A stretch of DNA of 64,000 bases from Heloderma charlesbogerti (GCA_026122225.1 JANEZZ010001410.1:682001-746000), one strand, 5' to 3'; shown: positions 43,118 through 53,687, counted from the first letter of the stretch. Numbers and translations are program-made. The notes: generated by a model from the sequence alone, not told the origin.

Positions 43118-43450
43118 CCAGGGCCGGCGTCAGAAGTAGGCATGGTCGGGCACCTGCCCAGGGCCTGCAACCCAGCAGGGGCCTACTGACAAGAGCCCCC
43201 TGGAGTTGCTCCTCTGCTCCGCCACTGCAGCCCACTTGTTCCCCTGCATCTCACTCTGGCACAGACAACGGTGGCAGTGAGGAGGAGGAGGAGGAGGAGA
43301 CGCCCCTGCCTACTTGCTCCCTGGCTGTCTGCCTGTCAAGCAAGCAAGTGGTCGCAATAATGCGAAAGACGATCAGGAGCAAGAGCAGCTGGTGACCATG
43401 GTGGTGAGAACATAGACTCACTGAGGGAGAGGGCCCATGGAGGGGGTCTT
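43118..43450. mobile_element. hAT-type element related to 6768-7127
   Basis: 'CCAGGGCCGGCGTCAG', 'GGCACCTGCCCAGGGCC', 'ACTGACAAGAGCCCCCTGGA' and 'GAGCAGCTGGTGACCATGG' match the partner in order. The right terminus is not clear. Confidence 0.5.
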
Positions 43451-43454
43451 GCCA

Positions 43455-43526
43455 CAGGACTGGGGATGCTGGGAGTTGAAATCAAACACAGCTAGAGGGC
43501 ACCAGGTTGGAGAAGGTTGGCCTAGT
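43455..43526. mobile_element. Short fold-back hAT element, one half
   Basis: 'GATGCTGGGAGTTGAAATC' and 'GGGCACCAGGTTGGAGAAGG'. Confidence 0.5.
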
Positions 43527-43559
43527 CCATGTGTGGCTTGAAGACCACCTAGGAACTCC

Positions 43560-44135
43560 AAATATGCCACTTTGAGTTCCAGCATCGATTAAAGATGGGA
43601 CATAAATGAAAACCATAGATAGAACAAAAGAAATAAAGTTCAGGTTCTGGCTTCAGCCTTAGTAGGATAAAAGCAGCTCCATAAAGCTGAAATCCAGGCC
43701 TCTTTTTGCTACCAAATCAGGAGCACATGCTCACCGCTGCCCACAGTTGCAAGGCCACACCTCATCATCACATCCTAATTTGCAGGCTGCCTGTCTAGCC
43801 AAGCAGCATTAAGCTTTAATTCCACCTAACCAAGCACCAGCCTGCCCCAAGACATCTCCAACAGATCAGCATCCATTATTCACCTGCCCTTAATAAATAT
43901 TACAATAAATAAAAGAGATTTCCATTTCATTTGCTCTTAAAGAGGTCTTCAAGGCACTGGTTGGCCCTCACCTGGGAAGCTCTGATTGACCCCACCTGCT
44001 TCCCCACCCTCACCCCATATCTTGGATATCATGAGTGTCTTTTGCATTAACCCTTTCCCACCACCCCGCCTGCCAGGGGTTCAGGAGTTAATACTCCTTG
44101 GTGATCAGTTACTCAGACTTCCTGCATAGGAACAG
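43560..44135. other. Unassigned DNA
   Basis: Apparently unique sequence; no exon, repeat or RNA recognised. Confidence 0.3.
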
Positions 44136-44141
44136 CCACAG

Positions 44142-44415
44142 GAACATAGGAAGCTGCCTTAGACTGAGTCATACCATGGGTACAATCCAGCCCAGTCTTG
44201 TCAACACTGACTGGCAGCAGCTCCCCAGGTTAAGATCAGTTAAGATCAGGAGAGCTTCGGCTACTGGGTGGTATAGAAATGTAACAAATAAATAAAATTT
44301 TAATAAAATAAAATAAATTTAAGATTCTTTCCTAGCACTACCTGGAGATGCTGGGGATTGAACCTAGAACTTTTTGCATGCCACATAAGTGCTCTTACCA
44401 CTGAGCTACAACCCC
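44142..44415 (-). mobile_element. tRNA-derived SINE interrupted by a retroposon tail
   Basis: 'GGAAGCTGCCTTAGACTGAG' (44149) and 'GGCAGCAGCTCCCCAGG' lead to an inserted (AAATA)n-type LINE tail at 44228-44325. The SINE then resumes with 'CTACCTGGAGATGCTGGGG' and 'TACCACTGAGCTACAACCCC'. Confidence 0.62.
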
Positions 44416-44596
44416 TGCATTTTTAACAGTTGTGTAGAAGAGGCAATTTCAACTGTCATATTGGCACCTGACCACCCTCAGGTCCATTGTCTATTCAAAA
44501 CACAGCAGGAGTGCTGTGACACCTGTGGCCTGGTATGGAACAATGTTCGTCATTCCTGGGGGGAGGGGGGCAACAACCCCAAGCACAGATCTTTCT

Positions 44597-44801
44597 GAAG
44601 GTTCCAGTGGAGGCTAGTGGTTCTGATGCCAGTGAGGCAATAAATCTGCTCTGGGTTTCAGTCAGAACCAGTCAGAACTCTAATGGAGCTCTCCAAGGTG
44701 CACCTTGGAGAGCTCTGTTAGAGTTTGGACTGGTTCTGACTGAAACCTGGAGTGGATTCACCATCCCACTGACATCGGAGCCTCCAGCCATTGGAAGGTT
44801 C
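44597..44801. mobile_element. Palindromic hAT element with perfect 8-bp duplication
   Basis: The element (44605-44793) starts CAGTGGAGGCTAGTGG and ends GCCTCCAGCCATTG. It is flanked by GAAGGTTC at 44597-44604 and 44794-44801. The two halves ('GGTTTCAGTCAGAACCAGTC' and its inverse) form a nearly complete hairpin around CTCCAAGGTGCACCTTGGAG. Confidence 0.88.
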
Positions 44802-44879
44802 CAAAGGAAGCATAGAAAAATACCACCACCTCGAGCTAAGTAGTTCGAAGCCAAGCTGAAATGTTTCAGAATTTATTTT

Positions 44880-45235
44880 TCAGGGATTTTTCTCTTCTTT
44901 TTCTGCGTCCTCCTAGAAGAAGAAAACCACTTTACTTACTTTTCTCCAAAGACTCTCTGCCACTTGGGGGGGGGGGTGCAGGTGACCGCCATTTTTCACC
45001 CACAATGCTCTGGAACACCGCTAGGTCCACAGCATTGTGGAGGGTGCAAAATGGCAGCCCGACAGCTAACACAGTTGCTGCTGCTGCCCCCACCAGCTGG
45101 AGCAGGCGGGGGGACCTTTGGAAAAAAGAAAGAAGCTGTGCTATTGCCACTCCTCCTGGTAAGCCCCACGCCGAGAACCTGTTGGAGAATGTCTCCTGGC
45201 CCTGGAGAAGTGCAGCGAAATGGTCCGTATAACAT
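44880..45235. repeat. Dispersed repeat, inverted relative of 9555-9830
   Basis: 'GTGGAGGGTGCAAAATGGC', 'ACACAGTTGCTGCTGCTGCC' and 'CTGTTGGAGAATGTCTCCTGG' are shared inverted with the partner. It contains a GTAAGCCCC stretch near 45160, resembling the fold-back elements' arms. Confidence 0.38.
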
Positions 45236-46215
45236 GCATGGTAGTGTAAATGTGCTTGAATGGTAGAATGTTATCTAGGTAAATTAGAGTTAAAGGAAGG
45301 TTGGTCTGTGAGTGGGGGGTGGGAAGGTCTTGCGAGTAGGTGGAATTCTTAGGGGTTTAAAAAAGAGACTTGACAGTTTATCAGTCTACTGGATCCCTAA
45401 GGGCACAATCCTATCAAGATAGGTGGCCGCCTCCAAACTCGGAGGAAACCGCCTATCCTAAGCAAGGTAAGAGAGGCACGGGGGGGATCATTCCCTCCGC
45501 GCCTCTCCTGCCCTGCTATTTTCCGCTAGACAGCCACTTTCAGGTGTCTAGCCATGGGGGGCCAACTGGGAGAGGATGTGTCATACATGCGGCTCCACTC
45601 TCCCCGCCCCAGCCCCACCCCTTTTCAGTCGCTTCATGCTCCCCTTGCGAGTGCAGAGGACGAGGTGTCCCCGCGCTGCCTCCAAGGCAGGACAGACATG
45701 GGGGGAGGTCTGTTTTCCAGGAACCGACCTCGGAGCGCGGGCTCTGAGGTCATTTCCAGGAAAAGAGCATATCCTGTGGCCTTCTAGACAGTGCCTAGTG
45801 GACATAGGAATGCTCCCTCCACCCTATTTAATGTACACCTAGTGAGATTGGTTTGGGTGATGGGTTTAGAAGGGGTAGGTAGGTAGACTACATATAAGAT
45901 GGTTAAATAATAACCTTTATAAATGTTCTTGTAAATAATAAAATCTAATTTGTTTTATTATTTACACAATTCCCTGTGTCAGCTTGATGTGTTAACCTAG
46001 CAAATTAGAAAAGTCTATTTTCCTGCTAGTACTCCTGTACAGGTTAAAAGAAACCTAAAGTCAACCTACTGGGTGTCTCTTTGACACAAGGCAAAAAGGC
46101 CTGAAGATTTGGGATTCAGTGAGGACAACTGGCAAAAGCTGGGGTTATTTTTCAGTTTCAAGCATGTGGAAATAGAAGTGGGGGGGATAACCTGGAGACA
46201 GGAATGTCACAGTCA
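45236..46215 (+). mobile_element. LTR-like retroelement fragment, copy 1 (interrupted)
   Basis: 45236-45395 and 45830-46215 are collinear with 57530-58105. Shared blocks include a TTGACAGTT block, 'CACCTAGTGAG', AATAAA (45937-45942), TACTGGGTGTCTC and 'TTTTTCAGTTTCAA'. A polyadenylation signal in such a context suggests an LTR or retroelement untranslated region. No gag, pol or primer site was proven. Confidence 0.4.
45396..45812. mobile_element. GC-rich miniature element (GCAATCCTA family) inside the LTR-like copy
   Basis: Starts TAAGGGCACAATCCTATC and ends near 'GGACATAGGAATGCTCCCT'. It is an inverted relative of 23836-24252 (shared GCTAGACAG, GCCTCTCCTGCC and GGAACCGACCTC blocks). Absent from the partner LTR-like copy at 57530. 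Confidence 0.55.
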
Positions 46216-46394
46216 TCAAAATTCCTCTCCCCACAAAGAGAGTGAAGAATTTCAAGAGGTCATTATGTTGTGCCTTGGAGCAGGCTCAGAATGCCTTCTC
46301 CTCGCCACCAAGTAACCACAACATGCTCTCTTAAATCTGGCATCTAGCGTAAGACCGTAGACATTTCTTTGTTTGGTCTAGCCAAAGTTATCTA

Positions 46395-46600
46395 GTCATA
46401 GGAAGCTGCCTTATACTGAGTTGGAACACTGATCCACTTAGGTCCGTATTGTCGACACTTACTGGCAGTGGCTCTCTACGGTTTCAGTCACGGGTCTCTC
46501 CCAGTCCCAGCCCGATCTGGACATACTGGGGAATGGGATTGAACCTGGGCCTTTTTGCATGCAAAGTATGTGCTCTAGCACTGAGCTATCACCATTCTTC
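46395..46600 (-). mobile_element. tRNA-derived SINE (GGCAGCTTCCTATG family)
   Basis: 'CATAGGAAGCTGCCTTATAC', 'CTGGCAGTGGCTCTC', 'GGGATTGAACCTGGGCC' and 'GCTCTAGCACTGAGCTATC' in reversed order of the master. Confidence 0.68.
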
Positions 46601-46647
46601 TAAGACTCTAGTCCTCATGGCCCCGAATGAAGAGCTGATTTAAATAG

Positions 46648-46835
46648 GGACATAGGAAGCTGCCTTATCGTGAGGCAGACCCTTGGTCCATGTCGCTCAG
46701 TCCTGGCAGCACTGACTGGCAGCAGCTCTTCAGGGTTTCAGTCGGGGGTCTTTCCCAGCCCGATCTGGACATGCCAGGGATTGAACCTGGGACATCTTGC
46801 ACGCAGAGCATGTGCTGTACTATTGAACCATGTCA
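46648..46835 (-). mobile_element. tRNA-derived SINE (GGCAGCTTCCTATG family)
   Basis: 'CATAGGAAGCTGCCTTATCG', 'GACTGGCAGCAGCTCTTCAGG', 'GGGATTGAACCTGGGAC'; 50 bp from the preceding copy in the same orientation. Confidence 0.7.
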
Positions 46836-48270
46836 CCACCCAGCTGGTGGAGCCTGAAAATGATAGCTAATCCTGTTATTTGTCCCTCGCATCTGATATT
46901 CAGAGTTAAACTGCCCCTGTGCATGGAAGTTCCATGTTTACAATGTGAAGGCTATGCCCTCTCAGCCAGCACTATCTTTTTCTTGTTTAGAAACTAAATC
47001 TTTCCCCCTGCCTTGCATTCAGTCAGAATTATGTGCTCCTTCCATGAGTTTCAATTATCTCCTCTGCCCCCCTTGCATGGCCTTTCTCGTTTTCTTTTTC
47101 TTCCCACCCACACACAAGCCCAGCTGGTTGAACAGCTAATTCAGCAGAAGCCCCCAGTGATCCAGCGCAGAAGCAGCACCGCTTAAAAGTTTAATGGAGT
47201 CTTATGGCCCTCTCCATATTTTATTCCATTCCAGCCTTTAGATCAGTATGTTCCCTTAACTCAGCAAAAGGTTTATTTATGAGACAGCGAGCGAGATAGA
47301 GAGTGCTGTCTATTTAAAACAGCAGATGCACCAATTTTCTGGAGAGGTTTTTTAAAAAAAGAAGAAAAAAAAAACACCCGAAGTTCAGAAAGTTAAATTA
47401 GCTGCTTCTTTTTCTTAAATCAAATGCTCACGGTTCTAGCGCCACCCAGTGGTCACAAATGAATGGGGGGAATTATCGTAGGGCTTTTCTGCATTTTTAA
47501 CCTTTACAAAATACTCCCTCGTGCTCCCCGCTTCAGTAGGGCTTTTTTGGAAGCAGTCTGCTTCCCTGTGAAACTACTGGACGTGCTGCAGAAATATCCA
47601 TTCAGGTGCAGACCGGAAGCTTCACGTGCCACAGAATGTGTTGGTAAGAGTTGCACATGGAAAAATGGTTCATATCACCTCAAAGTGGAGATGGAAAGTA
47701 GCATTTTATCACAGGTCCCTCACCTTAAGAAACTCCCTGCAAGTAGAAATCTAGCACATTGCAATAAAAGGTTCAGGCCCAGCCCTCTTCCTGCTGTGCT
47801 GGTTTTCTACCAGCAGGGTGTGTGTTTGTTAATGGTATGTCCCACCTGCACTCTGTAGTGGTACACTCTATTCTACAACCTGCTTCATGTGTCGATCCAG
47901 CCACATTCCTGAAACAGTATTGCCCTATGCAGGGGTTTGCCTACCTAAGTGGAGAGGAGCCATGTGCAAGCACGCACGCACGCCACACCACAAACATCCC
48001 CACTCCCCCAGCTACATCATAGATCTTTGTGTATCCAGTGCAGTGATCTGTATAAGGGCTTGTAAGCACATTCAGCCAGATGCACGTACAGGGGCCCCAT
48101 GACTGGGAAACCTACTTCATCGGTGGGCACAGGGACATTTAGGGGTGTTGCATGCATGTTTGTGCACATCCCGTCCCCACTTTCGCTATACCCAGGTTGC
48201 AGGTGACTGCCTGCACAGCAGTAATCAGTCCCCCAAAAGGAAGGGCACATCCTAGCAACACCCCATGCTA
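46836..48270. other. Unassigned DNA
   Basis: No gene or known repeat identified. The frame at 47463-47858 has no recognisable domain. Confidence 0.3.
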
Positions 48271-48344
48271 CTTCTTGTCAGCTCCCTATATATGCCTGCT
48301 GTTGGAGGGGCCCTCCTCTGCGTCCCACCGGTATGAGACATACA

Positions 48345-48705
48345 CTGTGGTGGGATGTAGGAGAGGGCCTTCTCTGCTGTGGCACCCCAGTTGTGGAATG
48401 CCCTCCCCTTGGAGGCCCGATTGGTGCAGACACTGGTCTTGTTTTGGCGCCAAGTAAAAACATGGCTTTTTACCAAAGCCTTTGAGGGCGAAATGCATTC
48501 CCTAGCACATTGTTTTAACTATTTTATTGTTTCAGATTTTAATTGGTATTAGCTTCTTTAATGGTTTAATATGTTTTTAGGTGCTTCAATTATTTATTGT
48601 TTTATACTGTTTACATTGATTTTATCTGTATGCCACCCTGAGATCTTAATGATATAGGGCGGGATAGAAATGTTTTAAATAAATAAAATAAATAAATAGA
48701 TGCAG
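48345..48705 (+). pseudogene. L2-like LINE C-terminus and 3' end
   Basis: 48357-48490 encodes GRAFSAVAPQLWNALPLEAR, then TKAFEG, the end of an L2/CR1-type pol. The 3' UTR with 'gccaccctgagatcttaatg' and the (AAATAA)n terminus at 48678-48700 follow. 5'-truncated. Confidence 0.65.
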
Positions 48706-48945
48706 AACTCACGTTTCTTTCTCTGGCTGGGTTAAACCACACAGCTATTTCTTTAGCTGCAAAACTTGAGGAGGTGGGGTGTAACATTAGTTCCAGCCAT
48801 TTGGACTAGTAGTCCATCTGCCAGGGCTGATTGTTTTTTTTTTTAATTGCCTAGGAGAATTAAAACAGCCTGCCAAAAAATGTCAAGCAATTTAAGCATG
48901 GCACATTAAACTATCAAGAGATGACCAGGAAGTAATTTTCATTTT

Positions 48946-48947
<2 letters not shown>

Positions 48948-48980
<33 letters not shown>
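48948..48980 (+). repeat. (CT)n microsatellite
   Basis: About 15 CT units. Confidence 0.95.
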
Positions 48981-48981
<1 letters not shown>

Positions 48982-49659
48982 ACTTTCCTTGGTGACTAAA
49001 CCTTTGCCATGCATAGTCAATGGAGGTTGGAACGGTCTGGATCACATCCCTTGGGATGCAAGGGATGCAGAGCCAGCTGATGCGCTGCTGGGCTGCTGCT
49101 GTGTAACTCCTCCACAAAGTTCAGACAGTAGTTCTCTCTCTTCCCCCCCCCCCACATTCCTCCAGGCTGGGAGCAAGGCAACATCCCCAGGATGATGGCA
49201 CCTGAGGCAGCCGGTTGTTCAATTTGCTTCTATGCTTGGGCTGACTCTGCTATGAAACTCACCCAGCCCCAAAGCAAAAAGAGCTTGCTCTGTGGTACTG
49301 TAGAGTAGTACTACGGCTCGAGAAACAGAAGACCGCAGCCTCGTTAAAGCAGAGGTGCAGAACCTGCAGCTGTTCAGCCCTCCAAAGCCTTTGATGCAGC
49401 TCCCGAAGAGCCACTGCTGCCAAATCCCCCCCCCCCCGCAATCTCCCCACTGCCTATCTTCTCCACTTCCTACCCCAGAGATCCTCCTACGGGATTGCTA
49501 GTGTGTTGGGTCTGGGTAGAGACGTTGGCTGAATCCACGAGGGATTCACATGTGTTTGGATTTCTATGAATCTGACCTGCAGGTTCAGCTGCAGACCGGC
49601 TATTTCTGTATCGTACAGATTCAGCGGACTTGCAAACTGATTTTTCACTGGGAGGGAGT

Positions 49660-51810
49660 GTTACGCTAATGTACATTAATGAAATTTGTGAACACACAAC
49701 TGCACACTTGCGCTAATGCACTGATGCAAATTAGCAGGTCGAACAAAACTGTGGTTATGCTAATGTACATTAATGAAATTTGTGAACGCACAACTGCACA
49801 CCTGCGCTAATGCACTAATGCAAATTAGCAGGTCGAACAAAACTGTGGTTATGCCAATGTACATCAACAAAATTTGTGAACGCACAACTGCGCACTTGAG
49901 CTAATGCACTAATGCAAATTAGCAGAAGTCGAACGAAACTGTGGTTATGCTAATGCTAGGGATGTACGAAACTCCCCTTACCTGACTCTGCCAGGTTCCG
50001 CTGGGGGGGGGAGGCGCTCCGTCCCTCCCCCCGGAATCCTGGTTGGCTGGCTCCACTCCGCGGGGATTCCGCGGAGCCACTGGCCGGCTCCGCCAGCAGC
50101 CGGACATCCAGCCGCTGGCTAGCAGGGACGCAAATGGCGGTAGCCGTAGCCACCGCCATTTGCATCCCTGTAGTCAGCTGTGATAGGCTACGTAAAGACT
50201 TACGTAGCCTATCACATCTGGCTTAAACAAAAAACAAAAAAAACGCACGTATGCAAATGGCGGCGGCTATAGCTGCCGCCATTTGCGTTCCTTATTTTTT
50301 GCCGTCTTAGTCTACGTAAATATTTACATAGACTAAGACAGCCAAAAATAAGGAACACAAATGGCAGCGGCCGTAGCCACCGCCATTTGCATACGCGTTT
50401 TTTTGTTTGTTTGTTTTTAAGCCAGACGTGATAGGCTACGTAAGTCTTTACATAGCCTATCACGTCTTGTAAAAAAAAAAAAACAAGACTGCGAATGACA
50501 GCAGCGGCGGCTGGTCAGAAGACCAGCTGCCGCAGCCGCCGCCACCGAAGCCGCCGCCAGACCCGCCGCCACCCGGAAGATCCACCCAAGGTAAGTCTCG
50601 TCCCGGGGGGGTCCGTGGGGGGGGTGGCAGGCCGTTCCGCCACAGATTTCGGGGGGCTGAATGCACTGGCATTCGGCCTCACCGAGATCCGTGGCAGAAT
50701 TCTCTGCCATCACTAGCTAATGCACATCAATGAAATTTGTGCATGCACAACTACGCACTTGCGCTAAAGCACTAATGCAAATTTGCAAGTCAAACAAAAC
50801 TGTGGTTATACTAATGTACATTAATGAAATATGTGAACGCACAACTGCACACTTGAGCTAATGCACTAATGCAAGTTAGCAAAAGTCGAACAAAATTCTA
50901 GTTATGCTGATGCACATCAATGAAATTTGTGCATGCACAACTATGCACTTGTGCTAATGCACTAATGCAAATTAGAAGGTCAAACAAAACTGTGGTTATG
51001 CTAATGTACATTAATGAAATCTATGAACGCATGCACTAATGCAAATTAGCAAAAGTCGAATAAAATTCTGGTTATGCTGATGCACAGTAATGAAATTTGT
51101 GCATGCACAACTATGCACTTGCTCTACACTAATGCAAATTAGCAGAAGTCGAACAAAATTCTGGTGATGCTAATACACATTAATGAAATTTGTGCATGCA
51201 CAACTACGCACTTGCGCTAATACACTAATGCAAATTAGCAGTTCGAACAAAACTGTGGTTATGCTAATGTACATTAATGAAATTTGTGAACGCACAACTG
51301 CGCACCTACACTAATGCGCTAATGCAAATTAGCAAAAGTCGAATGGAATTCTGGTTATGCTGATGCACATTAATGAAATTTGTGCATGCACAACTATGCA
51401 CTTGCGCTAATGCACTAATGCAAATTAGCAGAAGTCAAATGAAATTCTGGTTATGCTAATACACAGTAATGAAATTTGTGCATGCACAACTACGCACTTG
51501 CGCTAATGCATTAATGCAAATTAGCAGAAGTCAAACAAAATTCTGGTTATGCTGATGCACAGTAATGAAATTTTTGCATGCACAACTACGCACTTGTGCT
51601 AATGCATTAATGCAAATTAGCAGAAGTCGAACAAAATTCTGGTTATGCTGATGCACAGTAATGAAATTTGTGCATGCACAACTACGCACTTGCGCTAATA
51701 CACTAATGCAAATTAGCAGGTCGAACAAAACTGTGGTTATGCTAATGTACATTAATGAAATTTGTGAACGCACAACTGCGCACTTGCACCAATGCACTAA
51801 TGCAAATTAA
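49660..51810 (+). repeat. 94-bp minisatellite array
   Basis: Units start GTTATGCTAATG; starts at 49660, 49754, 49848 and 49944 give periods of 94, 94 and 96. About 14-15 units remain after subtracting the 767-bp insertion. Two unit types alternate irregularly: one with AAAACTGTGG and 'GTGAACGCACAACTG', one with AAAATTCTGG and 'GTGCATGCACAACTA'. Confidence 0.93.
49949..50723. mobile_element. Fold-back hAT element F, inserted in the minisatellite
   Basis: The element (49957-50715) starts TAGGGATGTACGAAACTCC and ends TTCTCTGCCATCACTA. It has perfect 8-bp repeats GCTAATGC at 49949-49956 and 50716-50723. Outward donor-like motifs are CTTACCTG (49977-49984) and AAGGTAAGT (50588-50596). Hairpins with GATAGGCTACGTAAAGAC and TAGTCTACGTAAATATTT cores lie at 50179-50214, 50306-50338 and 50428-50464, within a larger palindrome centred near 50322. 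Confidence 0.88.
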
Positions 51811-51984
51811 AAAAAAAAATCATCTGATTCAGTCAATGAGTAGATGACCAAACAAGAGACATCTAACAATCTGCAAAACACTCATGGAATGGATTTAACA
51901 AAATCTGTACATCACTAGTGGCCCCAGTCCCAAAGCCAACATAACACACAGCCCTCAGGGCTGCAAAGATTGTACAGCCCTGCT

Positions 51985-53568
51985 TTAAATCATGCAGACA
52001 TGGGCCAATCTAAATGGAAAGGCTCTCTGATGCAATTTGGGCAAAATCCGCATTTTCACAGAATCGAACTTGCAACTGGTATGGCCTCATGATTAAACGT
52101 CGCCTTAACACATGCCAGACAGTCAAGTGAGAGATCGCAAGTTCTCGACTGGCACAATGAGTGGACTTTCGCAGGCTACGCTGAAAACTCTCTTGAATTC
52201 TTCTCACGTTTTCCTCTGAAGTGCCTGGTCACCCTGTGCTCTTCCCCTTACATAAACAGCCTGTTTCCTCACACTGTCGGTACCAACGACGAATGCTCTT
52301 TGGCACTGGCGGATCAATGCCCAAACGCCGTTGAAACGCACGCTGCACCTAGGGTTGGCGGAGAATTTCTCCACAAATCTTCAGGAGGCCGAGTGCCGAT
52401 GCATTCGGCCCCCCGAAAGTGTTGGGGAAATTCTCCGCCGGCCCCCCGCCCCCCCCCCCCGGGATGGGACTTACCTTCGGCAAATGTCCCTCTCAGCAGC
52501 AGGTCCCGGCTGCGGTTCGGCGGCATTTCAGCGGGGGCGGGGGCGGCAGCCGGTCTCCTGACTGGCTGCCACCGCCGCCATTGCAAAAACAAAAAGTAAA
52601 GTAAAAAACACACACACACACCCGTGATAGGCTACATAACAATTTACGTAGCCTATCACGGCTAGATTTCCAAAGTCAGCTGTTGATAGGCTATGTAAAT
52701 CGTCACGTAGCCTATCACGGGTGACTTTGAAGAAGAAAAAAAAAGCGCGTACGCAAATGGCGGCTCCCATGGGGACCGCCATTTGCGTTCCTTATTTTGG
52801 CACGTCTAGTCTACGTAAAGATTTACGTAGACCACGGCGAAAATAAGGGAACGCTATTTGCGTTGCCCTTATTTTCGCCGTCGTCTACGTAAATCTTTAC
52901 GTAGACTAGACGTGCCAAAATAAGGAACGCAAATGGCGGTCCCCATGGGAGCCGCCATTTGCGTACGCGCTTTTTTTTTCTTTTCAAAGTCACCCGTGAT
53001 AGGCTACATGACGATTTACATAGCCTGTCACGGCTGACTTTGGAAATCTAGCCGTGATAGGCTACGTAAATCGTTACGTAGCCTATCACGGGGGGGGGGG
53101 TGTTTTTACTTTTTTTTCGCGGCCAGGTAGATGGGGCGCTCCTACCCGGCCTGAATTTCGCCGGCAAGGGATGGAGCGCCTCCCCCCCGGCCTGAATTTC
53201 AGCCGGGCGAGGCGGGTCGCCTCCCCCCCCTTGCCTGAACTTCGGGGGGAGAACCGAAGCGCCTCCCCCCGACCGCGAAGCAAGCTGCGGGATGAGGTAA
53301 GTCCCTTTCGTCCATCCCTAGCTGCACCGTAATTATGGATTCAGTCTTGCTGAACTGCAGAATGCAAAACGCCTTGTGTTGCGAGGTCGCCATCTTGCGA
53401 ATGACTGAGGCTAGGGGCTGTTTGTGCACTGAGAGAGGCATCTAGCAGTAATCATTTGAAACTCCATGCCCCACACTTTCAAGTGGTAAGAGTTTCATTC
53501 ATGGGTGGTTCGTGGTTGCAGAGATATAGCGATTTCAAATCGGGTCCATCTTTTTGAAACACCCTGTA
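51985..53568 (-). pseudogene. Tc1/mariner-type transposon relic, split by element E
   Basis: On the minus strand the end reads TACAGGGTGTTTCAAAAA (53568-53551, inverted-repeat-like next to a TA). The transposase start MATSQHKAFCILQFSKTESI is at 53393-53334, running to ITVQ at 53322. After the 971-bp insertion it resumes at 52349 with RAFQRRLGIDPPVPKSIRRW, then a stop, then RRIQESFQRSLRKSTHCASR and HLTVWHVLRRRLIMRPYQLQ down to 52080. These are the paired DNA-binding helix-turn-helix domains. The catalytic DD[E/D] domain is deleted, and the 3' end is not defined. Proteins with this arrangement are commonest in arthropod genomes. Dead copy. Confidence 0.68.
52342..53328. mobile_element. Fold-back hAT element E (largest copy)
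   Basis: The element (52350-53320, 971 bp) starts TAGGGTTGGCGG and ends TTCGTCCATCCCTA. It has perfect repeats GCTGCACC at 52342-52349 and 53321-53328. The interior 52620-53100 is one long palindrome centred near 52853. Six short hairpins sit inside the arms (52624-52659, 52683-52718, 52805-52836, 52882-52914, 52996-53031, 53054-53089). The outward donor-like motifs are ACTTACCTT (52469-52477) and GAGGTAAGT (53294-53302). It splits a mariner-type transposase. Confidence 0.9.
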
Positions 53569-53645
53569 TATATACACCTTCAAGTATCTATTAGCCACCT
53601 GGATGGGGGAACAGGTACAGCATCTGTATAGCACCTGTCTTCCAC

Positions 53646-53687
<42 letters not shown>

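Larger units (their letters stand above)
49517..51915. mobile_element. hAT-type miniature element inflated by an internal tandem array
   Basis: The left part (TAGAGACGTTGGC, then 'TTTGGATTTCTATGAATCTGACC') and right part ('ATCTGATTCAGTCAATGAG'...'CTGTACATCACTA') are those of the 442-812 family. Between them lies a 94-bp repeat array, itself interrupted by fold-back element F. Flanking octamers do not match, so its own duplication has decayed. Confidence 0.65.

Noticed and set aside
51531..51797. Open frame with an internal repeat in the 94-bp array
   Set aside because: The frame exists because 94-bp units lack stops in one frame locally; no family signature and the array is non-coding.
49660..51810. 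CRISPR-like array of direct repeats
   Set aside because: The 94-bp units are contiguous without spacers and the DNA is vertebrate; it is a minisatellite.
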